From assembly GCA_022712075.1 (NCBI GenBank), contig JALAHE010000256.1, positions 1-8,668 on the forward strand: a stretch of 8,668 bases of DNA, written 5' to 3'. Below, piece by piece: positions 1 to 5,686 of the stretch. Below the pieces are notes generated by a model. The model was not told where the DNA came from and did no database searches. It was given only the letters and a program-made list of their open reading frames with translations. How positions within the stretch are numbered: position 1 is the stretch's first letter; each line of letters begins with the position of its first letter. Origin of the DNA: Galactobacter sp. Lineage in GTDB: Bacteria; Actinomycetota; Actinomycetes; Actinomycetales; Micrococcaceae. A program made the translations under genes and the position numbers.

Positions 1-619
1 ACCCTCAAGCCTCGACCCCCGCGCCCAGCGCACGCTCGAGGCGCTGCGGTCCGCGGTGCTGGAGCTGGCGCAGACCCGCCGGATCGAGGACCTCTCCGTC
101 TCGGAGCTGGCCGCCGCGGCTGGCGTGAACCGCTCGAGCCTCTACCGCAACGCCGACTCCCCCGAGGCCCTGCTGCGCGACGCGCTCTACGAGGACTTCG
201 ACGCCTGGCGCTCCGATGTGCTCGCAGCGCAGCCGGAGGATTCCTCGCTGCGCCGGGCGTGGCACGAGGCGGCGCTGCGCGTGGCCGAGCACGTCGACCG
301 CCACCGCGGCGTGTACGAGACGGGCCTCGGCAACCCTGACGCCCCCTCGGCAACCCTGCTGCGCATCACGACCTCGCACTTCGAGGAGTCGATCCTGCAG
401 TACCTCGAGGCGCACCCGGAGATCCTCCCGGACGCCGAGGACGGATCCGATCCGCTGCCCCCGCTCGTCTACGCGCGCTTCATCGGCGCCGGCACCGTGG
501 GGCTCATCCGCGCCTGGCTGGAGACGCCGCAGCCACGTTCCCCCGAGAGCTACGCCCGAGCGACCTTGTCGATCCTCCCTCCGTGGTTGTTCACCATCCC
601 TGGATCCGCAGCGGACTAG
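1..619 (+). CDS. TetR/AcrR-family transcriptional regulator (5'-truncated by window edge)
   Basis: This is the C-terminal 205 residues of a TetR-type repressor; the reading frame is open from base 2 to the TAG at 617-619. The N-terminal DNA-binding domain is visible. A first helix (TLEALRSAVLELA) is followed by a helix-turn-helix around visible residues 32-50, with the family-typical SVSELAAAAGVNRSSLYRN and then SPEALLRDAL. The rest is the helical ligand-binding and dimerisation domain, which is too variable in this family to predict the inducer. No ATG, GTG or TTG occurs in frame before base 56. A start at the GTG at 56 would cut into helix 1, so the true start lies left of the window. It sits 214 bases upstream of, and points the same way as, the alcohol dehydrogenase gene, whose promoter carries a large inverted repeat. 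Local repression of that gene is the natural inference. Family call is firm; target and ligand are inferred. Confidence 0.87.
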   Translation, partial: PSSLDPRAQRTLEALRSAVLELAQTRRIEDLSVSELAAAAGVNRSSLYRNADSPEALLRDALYEDFDAWRSDVLAAQPEDSSLRRAWHEAALRVAEHVDRHRGVYETGLGNPDAPSATLLRITTSHFEESILQYLEAHPEILPDAEDGSDPLPPLVYARFIGAGTVGLIRAWLETPQPRSPESYARATLSILPPWLFTIPGSAAD

Positions 620-650
620 CCGCGCAGCAGCCGCGCACCGCCCCTTTTTC

Positions 651-693
651 GACGCCGCCCGCGCCGGGTTCTCAGCCCGGCGCGGGCGGCGTC
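651..693 (+). terminator. Strong GC-rich hairpin after the TetR gene, probable terminator
   Basis: An 18-bp perfect inverted repeat (651-668 and 676-693, starting GACGCCGCCC) flanks a 7-base loop, 31 bases after the TetR stop codon. There is no T-tract after the stem; a CCCCTTTTT run lies just before it instead. Long stems without a U-tract are common at gene ends in actinobacteria, so a terminator that keeps TetR transcription out of the next gene is the best reading. Termination without the U-tract is inferred, not shown. Confidence 0.6.
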
Positions 694-710
694 GCGTTGG
701 CCCTCCAACC

Positions 711-738
711 CACTTCTGCACCACTTGTTGCAGAAGTG
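711..738. promoter_or_regulatory. Perfect 10-8-10 inverted repeat, candidate TetR-family operator
   Basis: CACTTCTGCA (711-720) and TGCAGAAGTG (729-738) are exact reverse complements separated by 8 bases, giving a 28-bp dyad. It overlaps the proposed -35 box of the dehydrogenase promoter, so a bound repressor would block RNA polymerase. The dyad length is suitable for one or two TetR dimers, and a TetR gene is the direct upstream neighbour. The repeat is seen directly; the identity of the protein that binds it is inferred. Confidence 0.65.
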
Positions 739-756
739 AGAAAACGGGCCTAGGCT
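728..756 (+). promoter_or_regulatory. Probable sigma-70-type promoter of the alcohol dehydrogenase gene
   Basis: TTGCAG (728-733) and TAGGCT (751-756) are separated by 17 bases and match the usual -35 box and the actinobacterial TAnnnT -10 box. The -35 box lies inside the right half of the inverted repeat at 711-738. The predicted 5' leader is about 70 bases and ends in the ribosome binding site AAGGAG (821-826), 7 bases before the ATG of the dehydrogenase. Confidence 0.5.
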
Positions 757-833
757 CCTTCGGACTGGGCCGTTCGCTCCGACACTCATGGGGCATCAGG
801 CGGCACCACACCCCCTGCTAAAGGAGCAGCACC

Positions 834-1928
834 ATGAAGGCAGCAGTCGTCAACGAGGCCGGTGCCCCGTTCACCGTTCAAGAGATTCAGATCGCAGCGC
901 CGATCGGCTCCGAGGTCCTCATCGACGTCCAGGCGTCAGGCCTGTGCCACTCGGACCTGTCGGCCCGTATCTTCGGCATCGGCGGGGCCTTCCCCGCCGT
1001 GTTCGGCCACGAGGTGGCCGGCATCGTCGCCGCCGTCGGCCCCGACGTGACCGAGTTTGTCCCCGGCGATCACGTCGTCGGCTCCCTCATCCAGTCCTGC
1101 GGCGAGTGCCTGCACTGCCTCGCCGGTGACCTCGTCAACTGCGAGCACCCCGAGCGGACCGAGCGATCCGCCGAGCAGGAGCCCCGTCTGTCCCTGGACG
1201 GCCAGGCGCTGACCCAGGGCATGGCGCTGGGCGGCTTCGCCCAGCAGGCCCTCATTCACGCCCGCCAGCTCGCCAAGGTCCCCGAGGACCTGCCCTGGGC
1301 GCAGGCCGCGCTCATCGGCTGCGGTGTGCTCACCGGCGCTGGCGCGGTCCTCAACACCGCCAACGTGAAGCAGGGCGAGACCGTCGTCATCATCGGCGCG
1401 GGCGGCGTGGGCCTCAACGCGATCTCCGGTGCCGTCGTGGCCGGCGCCACGCGCATCATCGTGACCGACATCGAGGACGGCAAGCTCGAGCGCGCCAAGC
1501 GCTTCGGCGCCACGCACGTCATCAACTCCGCGAACACCGACCCGGTCGCCGCCGTCCTGGAGCTGACCGACGGCGGTGCCCCGCACGTCTTCGACTTCGT
1601 CGGCGCCGCCCCCACGCTCAAGCAGGCCATCGGCATGGTGGAGCAGGGCGGCACCATGTACATCATCGGCATCGGCGGCCCCACCGCCTCGCTTGAGATC
1701 AACGCGCTCGAGTTCCTCGTGGGCCGCAAGAACATCCGCACGGTCTACATGGGCCACTCGGACATGAAGCGCGACATCCCGATGTACGCCGAGCTCTACC
1801 GCCAGGGTCGCTTCAACCTTGACGAGCTGGTCTCCAAGGAGATCTCGCTCTCGCAGATCGATGAGGGCTACGAGTCCCTCAAGGATGGCTCCATCGCCCG
1901 CGTCGTGGTCACCGACCTGGAGCGCTGA
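834..1928 (+). CDS. Zinc-dependent NAD-type alcohol dehydrogenase (MDR superfamily)
   Basis: The 364-residue product has the full length and order of a zinc-containing medium-chain dehydrogenase, a soluble enzyme that interconverts alcohols and aldehydes or ketones. Catalytic zinc ligands are C38 (GLCHSD), H59 with E60 (GHE) and C163 (IGCGV). The structural zinc lobe has C89, C92, C95 and C103. The Rossmann fold carries GAGGVG at 188-193, followed by D212 at the end of the second beta strand (IIVTD), which favours NAD over NADP. The start ATG is set by AAGGAG 7 bases upstream. The gene follows a TetR regulator and has its own promoter overlapping a dyad, so it is probably a single-gene unit that is induced when the repressor is released. 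The fold resembles class III and aryl-alcohol dehydrogenases, but the substrate cannot be read from the sequence and I give no symbol. Confidence 0.93.
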   Translation: MKAAVVNEAGAPFTVQEIQIAAPIGSEVLIDVQASGLCHSDLSARIFGIGGAFPAVFGHEVAGIVAAVGPDVTEFVPGDHVVGSLIQSCGECLHCLAGDLVNCEHPERTERSAEQEPRLSLDGQALTQGMALGGFAQQALIHARQLAKVPEDLPWAQAALIGCGVLTGAGAVLNTANVKQGETVVIIGAGGVGLNAISGAVVAGATRIIVTDIEDGKLERAKRFGATHVINSANTDPVAAVLELTDGGAPHVFDFVGAAPTLKQAIGMVEQGGTMYIIGIGGPTASLEINALEFLVGRKNIRTVYMGHSDMKRDIPMYAELYRQGRFNLDELVSKEISLSQIDEGYESLKDGSIARVVVTDLER

Positions 1929-1936
1929 GCCACGCA

Positions 1937-1976
1937 GGTCTCGCGGGGGCCCAAATCGTAGAGCCTCCGCGAGGCC
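1937..1976 (+). terminator. Hairpin after the alcohol dehydrogenase gene, probable terminator
   Basis: A 14-bp stem (GGTCTCGCGGGGGC at 1937-1950 with GCCTCCGCGAGGCC at 1963-1976) closes with two G-U pairs around a 12-base loop. It begins 8 bases after the dehydrogenase stop and is followed by the weakly T-rich CTCCTTGCAGTGTTT. It separates this gene from the convergent kinase gene. Its position and stability support termination. Confidence 0.65.
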
Positions 1977-2041
1977 CTCCTTGCAGTGTTTCAACTCCAC
2001 CAGTCACCCGCGCGTGCAATTATTCCGATATGACGAGTGAC

Positions 2042-2068
2042 GATTCGCGAATCTAAAGGGGCTGCCCC
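2042..2068 (-). terminator. Palindrome and short hairpin downstream of the kinase gene, weak terminator candidate
   Basis: Read on the - strand, GGGGCAGCCCC followed by TTTAG (2068 down to 2054) forms a 4-bp GC stem with three Ts. It is immediately followed by the perfect 12-bp palindrome GATTCGCGAATC (2042-2053). The pair lies about 90 bases past the kinase stop. The stem is short, so termination is tentative; the palindrome could instead be a protein binding site. The rest of the 180-base gap 1977-2156 shows nothing I can assign. Confidence 0.25.
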
Positions 2069-2156
2069 GAACCATATGAGGATGCACTTGACTGGAAATC
2101 GATATTCCGCGTCTCACTGCATGGAAACAGGCCACATCGCAAGCTGAGGAAACGGC

Positions 2157-3287
2157 TCACGACAGCTTAGAAATAACAGTTCGGAGCTCAATTTCGAGGT
2201 TTTGGGGCGGCACCGCAATCGGGCGAAATCCCCTAACCTGCCTCCCCGTAGCAGTATGCGTGACCTGCATGTTGTACAGACCAAGGGCATCCGTCACAGC
2301 ACACACCACAACGCCTTTACGAGCGCCCCAATTCTCCCCCTCGTAGCACCTCGCATGGCCGTCGTGAAACACGCGCCTCCAGTCGCGAGAATCCCGAATG
2401 GCAACAACCAACGCGTTACTGAAGGCGGTCGGGTCTGCATGTCGACGGAACGGATCAAGACTCAACGACTTTCGAACTACACGCTCGACGGCCCCGGACG
2501 CATGCGGCGCAAGATCGCGCAGCTGTCGGATTTCACCACGTGCGATTCGGTCTCGCTGAGCGGAACGTTCAAGCCGATGATCTACCGGATACTCCCCGCT
2601 AATAAGGTAGCAAGCTGTCGCAGCCAGCGAGTAAACATCGCTTAGTGTCGAACAGTAGGCATTCTCGGAGCGCAGAACCTCCGGAGCAACGGTGCAGAAA
2701 CTCCCATTGGCAGGAGCCGCGCCATTGACGTCAAGCAAGCTACACAAGCCAAGATCGGCGAGTACAATCTGACCGGTGTCAACCAGGATGTTCCCTGGTT
2801 TGACGTCACGGTGGACCATCCCCGCACGATGAATCCGATCCAGCCCCGCTGCAGCCTGTTCGATGTAGCCTACGGCGGTTCCGATCGAAATACCCCCCGC
2901 CGCTGCAAGCCCCTCTAGGTCGCCACCAGCCATCACGGGAGTGACAATGTATCGGAGGTCGGACTCGAGCACGACGTCGGCGTTGATGACTGGCAGTAGA
3001 AATCGAGACTCAAGCTCAGCCAGCAGATGGGCTTCCTGCCACGGAGTGCCCGGGGCATGATCCGAAGGGGACAAGATCTTGACCGCGACCTGCCTGCCCA
3101 AGTGGCGGTCGGTCGCCGTGTACACCGCCCCGCTGGCACCTACGCCAAGGGCCGTTCGAAGTTCGTAACGACCATTAATGGTTGTGCCAGCAGGCAGTTC
3201 GGCAAGATTCACAGTGCCAATGATACCGTTATTCTCATGCGAGCTCTTGGTATCTCTGTTCAACCTGGCACAAGCCCGAAAATTCAT
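2157..3287 (-). CDS. Soluble Ser/Thr protein kinase with an unassigned C-terminal tail
   Basis: A Hanks-type protein kinase of 376 residues that phosphorylates Ser/Thr on unknown substrates; with no membrane segment it is probably cytosolic. Seen from the proposed start: glycine loop LGVGASGAVY (47-56), ATP lysine K70 in VAVK, the alpha-C glutamate probably E85, catalytic loop VHRDVKPGN (D161, K163, N166), metal-binding D178 in a DLG variant of DFG, APE at 201-203 and the DVYSL aspartate D217. All key catalytic residues are present. Residues from about 300 to 376 form a tail beginning near DWRRVF that I do not recognise. The start chosen is the ATG at 3287, because GCGAGG stands 6 bases upstream; the ATGs at 3314 and 3311 lack a good ribosome binding site but overlap the stop of the preceding frame. 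Codon use is less GC-biased than in the flanking genes. The kinase call is firm; its pathway is unknown. Confidence 0.88.
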   Translation of the reverse strand: MNFRACARLNRDTKSSHENNGIIGTVNLAELPAGTTINGRYELRTALGVGASGAVYTATDRHLGRQVAVKILSPSDHAPGTPWQEAHLLAELESRFLLPVINADVVLESDLRYIVTPVMAGGDLEGLAAAGGISIGTAVGYIEQAAAGLDRIHRAGMVHRDVKPGNILVDTGQIVLADLGLCSLLDVNGAAPANGSFCTVAPEVLRSENAYCSTLSDVYSLAATACYLISGEYPVDHRLERSAQRDRIARGEIRQLRDLAPHASGAVERVVRKSLSLDPFRRHADPTAFSNALVVAIRDSRDWRRVFHDGHARCYEGENWGARKGVVVCAVTDALGLYNMQVTHTATGRQVRGFRPIAVPPQNLEIELRTVISKLS

Positions 3288-3303
3288 GTTGTCCTCGCTG
3301 AAC

Positions 3304-3629
3304 TCACGCATCATTCAGCATCAGTTCTGGAGACTTTCTCGCTCCAAACTGCACCGGCAGATCCGCGCACGCAAGTCGTACAACTCGCCCGATCCTTGCA
3401 AGGCCGGCTTCCAGGGCTTGCAGTTCAGGCAGCGGCAATTCGTACTGCAGCGCCAGCGCCCGTCGCCAGGCGCAACAAAGCTTCGTTTCAAAGGGCGCAC
3501 GCCGAAGGTGCAATTCTGTTCGTACTCCATGAGGCCGAAGGAATTCAGCGCGTGGAGGCCCAGGACGCTAACGGGCTGGCCAAAATTTCCGGCAGATCCA
3601 AGGCCGACTTGGAAACGATAAGCGACGGC
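3304..3629 (-). pseudogene. Frame-broken 3' part of the phosphoribosyltransferase-like gene
   Basis: Directly after the TAG at 3632-3630 the same frame stays open and protein-like (AYRFQVGLGSAGNFG, then MEYEQNCTFGVRPLKRSF), but has no ATG, GTG or TTG until 3530. Near 3450 this frame becomes rich in Arg, Cys and Trp, while the -1 frame becomes protein-like (LQYELPLPELQALEAGL) and ends at the TGA at 3306-3304, overlapping the kinase start region. Joining the two near 3450 gives a smooth sequence GRWR-LQYELPLP, next to a tandem GGCGCT repeat. With the TAG read as a sense codon (CAG to TAG is one transition), the whole gene would be about 258 residues. So this segment looks like the second half of a gene hit by one nonsense change and one -1 shift. 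Sequencing error, recoding or separate small genes remain possible. I recognise no domain in it. Confidence 0.45.
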
Positions 3630-4079
3630 CTAGGACCAAACAAGTTCGGGGATGCCATTTACGCCGTGCTTGCACTCGTTCCGGAGCCGCTCTGATCTGG
3701 TGACAAATCGAATCGACTCAAATTCTTCGTCGTGATTCTGGCGAACCTGGTTGATCAACGGGTTGAGCACCACGCCAACTAAACAGGAATGATTGCCCTG
3801 ATCACGCAATCCCCTAGCCTTCCTGGAAAGCAACGTGCCGCTGGAATAGTTCAAATCAAATACCACCACCGGCCCGACTGTGGCGCCGCGTATCTCTGAA
3901 TCAAGCATCATGGCAGCACCTAGAACTCGCTCAGCCTGAGGACTTGCGGCTACCACGCCAAATCCCGGAAGCTTGTTCATTTGTTCGACCAGCAGTTCGG
4001 CCCAATACCGGAGACGGCTCGCACCATCAGTCTCACTCACCACGGCTGATCCACGTTGCATGAGCTCGGTCAAATCCAT
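3630..4079 (-). CDS. Phosphoribosyltransferase-fold-like protein, probably truncated
   Basis: The 149-residue product has two features of type I phosphoribosyltransferases. One is a strand-turn-helix GFGVVAASPQAERVLGAAMM (39-58). The other is a strand and loop PVVVFDLNYSSGTLLSRKA (70-88), corresponding to the PRPP loop that usually reads DDxxTTGxT. The second Asp is replaced by L76, and TTG by SSG, so PRPP may be bound differently or not at all; catalysis is doubtful. The start chosen is the ATG at 4079, with GAGG 6 bases upstream; a TTG at 4124 would add 15 residues. It is the first gene of a leftward unit ending in the kinase, and the frame appears to continue after its TAG (see 3304-3629), so this may be only the N-terminal half of the original protein. 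The fold is inferred from motifs alone. Function is unknown; regulation or modification by the neighbouring kinase is a guess. Confidence 0.5.
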   Translation of the reverse strand: MDLTELMQRGSAVVSETDGASRLRYWAELLVEQMNKLPGFGVVAASPQAERVLGAAMMLDSEIRGATVGPVVVFDLNYSSGTLLSRKARGLRDQGNHSCLVGVVLNPLINQVRQNHDEEFESIRFVTRSERLRNECKHGVNGIPELVWS

Positions 4080-4133
4080 GGTGTGCCTCAATTCCAATGC
4101 CGCCAGAGACGTGGTCTGGGCCAATTCTCACCA

Positions 4134-4164
4134 AATGTACCGGACAATGGAGTGTTCCAGAACA
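4134..4164 (-). promoter_or_regulatory. Candidate promoter with short dyad for the kinase cassette
   Basis: On the - strand, TACATT (4139-4134) fits the TAnnnT -10 box about 55 bases before the proposed ATG at 4079. A weak -35-like TTCTGG lies 17 bases upstream. The dyad TGTTC-CA-GAACA (4153-4164) covers that -35 region, and a further GTTC half-site lies beyond an A/T run. This could be an operator over the promoter. The -35 match is poor, so confidence is low. Confidence 0.3.
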
Positions 4165-4220
4165 ACGAAAAAAAGTTCTGCCCGTGATCGCTACTGACGG
4201 AGCCCGCTGAGCCAGCGTGG

Positions 4221-4235
4221 TCACCGCGGCGGTGA
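4221..4235. repeat. 15-bp palindrome TCACCGCGGCGGTGA downstream of dgt
   Basis: A 7-1-7 perfect dyad lies in the 200-base gap between the cassette promoter and the end of dgt. The spacer is too short for a stable RNA loop without losing a base pair, so it looks more like a protein binding site than a terminator, although GC-rich hairpin formation past dgt is possible. A related TCACGGCGG follows at 4241-4249. Nothing else in 4165-4339 could be assigned. Confidence 0.3.
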
Positions 4236-4339
4236 ATCTGTCACGGCGGCTACGTGTCAGTAGGCCACATTCGCTGAGCGCATGCGTCGAGGGGCCGTCC
4301 GTCGACATCGAACTTCGCCGCCTCGCTCGATGCCGAGAC

Positions 4340-5686
4340 TTAGAACAGCCGGGCTTCGAAGGCCGAGCCGGCCACGAGCGTCTGGTGCCATTCCAGGGCC
4401 GAGGAGTCGGTGAGCGAGGCGACCTGATCGATCACCGCGCGCAGGCGCCCGGCGTCGTCGGCGGCCAGGCGCCAGTCCTCGGCGAAGATCGGCTCGAGGT
4501 AGCGATCGCCCGTCTCGGAGAGCAACTCCACGAGGCCGGAGAGCACCTCGCCCTGGCGCTCGTAGATGGGCTGGCGCTCCTCGCTCGTCATGACGTAGGC
4601 CGTGGCGAGGCCCTTCATCACCGCGATCTCGAACTCCGTCTCGCGCGGGACCACGAGGCTCGCGTGGTACCGAGTCAGGGCGGCGGGGCCGTACTGCTCG
4701 CGCGTGGCGCGCAGGGCGGCCGAGGAGAAGCGGCCGATGAACTGGCTCGTCATGTCCTTGAGCGCGGCGAGCGAGCGGCGAGTGCCGTCCACGAGCGGCA
4801 CCCACTCGTCGGTGCCCTCGAGGCGGCGCAGCGCGGCGTCGATCTCATCGTCGGCGGCCCCTGGCAGGTACCAGCGGCGCGTGTACTCGATGACGCGCTG
4901 GCGCTGGGAGCCCTCGCGCACCCAGCTGAGCTGGAAGCGGCCGGCGTTCACGGCGTCCTCGACGTCGTGAACCGAGCAGGAGATGTCGTCGGCGAGGTCC
5001 ATGACCTGCGCCTCGAGGCAGCTCTGGCCGGGGGCCGGGACGTCATCGCCGGGACCCTGGGAGGCACCCGCCCCGCGCAGCCAGCGGAACACCGGCTCGT
5101 CGTCCTCGTAGACGCCAAACTTCCGGGTGGGCTTGCCCTCGGAGGTCTGCGGCGCCTCGGAGCGCGGCCACGGGTACTTGCACGCCGCATCCAGCGAGGC
5201 GCGCGTCAGGTTGAGCCCGGCGGAAGCGCCGTTCGCGCGGAAGGTCTTGGTCTCCAGGCGCGTGAGCAGGCGAAGGGTCTGCGCGTTGCCTTCGAAGCCG
5301 CCGCAGGCCGTCGCCAGGACGTCAAGCGTCTTCTCGCCGTTGTGTCCAAAGGGCGGGTGGCCGAGGTCGTGCGAGAGGCACGCGGTGTCAACCACATCGG
5401 GATCGCAGCCGAGCGTGGCTCCGAGCTCGCGGCCCACCTGGGCCACCTCGAGCGAATGCGTCAGGCGCGTGCGCACAAAGTCGTCCGAGTACGGCGCTAC
5501 GACCTGCGTCTTGGCGCCCAGGCGCCGCAGGGCGGAGCTGTGAAGCACGCGCGCGCGATCGCGCTCGAAGGCCGTGCGATAGGCCTTCTTGGGCGGCTCG
5601 GGAACCCAGCGCTCCTCGTCCCACCCGCCGTAGCCCGGCGTGCGGACGGCCTGGGGAACGGACGCCACGGCCACCCGATCAGCCAC
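4340..5686 (-). CDS. dgt: Deoxyguanosinetriphosphate triphosphohydrolase-like HD protein (Dgt family)
   Basis: The 448-residue protein is a full-length Dgt-type HD hydrolase, which cleaves dNTPs to the deoxynucleoside and triphosphate and so limits dNTP pools. The metal site is visible: H77 (RLTHSLEVA), H106-D107 (SHDLGHPPFGHNGE, with H110 and H115) and D230 (VMDLADDIS). The family signature FEGNAQTLRLLTRLE is at 131-145, and the RxxxLHSSALRRLGAKTQV region at the N terminus is also typical. The start is the GTG at 5686. It overlaps the end of the dus gene by 8 bases, so translation is probably coupled; no strong separate ribosome binding site is seen. It is the last gene of the yibE/F-dus-dgt operon. 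In many actinobacteria dnaG comes next, but here the next DNA is the low-GC kinase cassette. All expected active-site residues are intact. Nucleotide preference cannot be read from sequence. Confidence 0.94.
   Translation of the reverse strand: MADRVAVASVPQAVRTPGYGGWDEERWVPEPPKKAYRTAFERDRARVLHSSALRRLGAKTQVVAPYSDDFVRTRLTHSLEVAQVGRELGATLGCDPDVVDTACLSHDLGHPPFGHNGEKTLDVLATACGGFEGNAQTLRLLTRLETKTFRANGASAGLNLTRASLDAACKYPWPRSEAPQTSEGKPTRKFGVYEDDEPVFRWLRGAGASQGPGDDVPAPGQSCLEAQVMDLADDISCSVHDVEDAVNAGRFQLSWVREGSQRQRVIEYTRRWYLPGAADDEIDAALRRLEGTDEWVPLVDGTRRSLAALKDMTSQFIGRFSSAALRATREQYGPAALTRYHASLVVPRETEFEIAVMKGLATAYVMTSEERQPIYERQGEVLSGLVELLSETGDRYLEPIFAEDWRLAADDAGRLRAVIDQVASLTDSSALEWHQTLVAGSAFEARLF

Larger units (their letters stand above)
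1990..4200. other. Low-GC block between the dehydrogenase and dgt, candidate acquired cassette
   Basis: From just after the dehydrogenase terminator to about 4200, the DNA changes from the very G/C-rich, strongly biased codon use of both flanks to mixed third positions with many A- and T-ending codons. The block holds a protein kinase, a phosphoribosyltransferase-like gene and the broken remainder of that gene, all on the - strand. No integrase, transposase or tRNA is visible, and the edges are estimated by eye. Horizontal acquisition is an inference from composition and from the unusual content beside dgt. Confidence 0.55.

Noticed and set aside
3321..3530. 69-residue Cys-rich - strand frame starting MEYEQNC, possible small zinc protein
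   Set aside because: No ribosome binding site, protein-like sequence continues upstream of its ATG, and its second half has the Arg/Cys/Trp bias of a wrong frame while the -1 frame looks coding.
3547..3658. Short - strand frame starting MASPNLFG overlapping the end of the phosphoribosyltransferase-like gene, with a CGC-TGA end recalling +1 recoding
   Set aside because: Only 37 codons, no ribosome binding site, and no slippage sequence or stimulator like that of prfB; the same-frame continuation with nonsense and -1 shift explains the region better.
3027..3695. Long + strand open frame across the kinase start and the broken gene
   Set aside because: It is in exact codon register opposite the kinase and partner frames, is Ala/Arg/Leu-rich, has no ribosome binding site, and overlaps a clear kinase N-terminal domain.
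4153..4176. LexA-like (SOS) box before the kinase cassette
   Set aside because: The actinobacterial box is GAAC-N4-GTTC; here the halves are inverted (GTTC-CA-GAAC) and the other GAAC to GTTC spacing is 11 bases.
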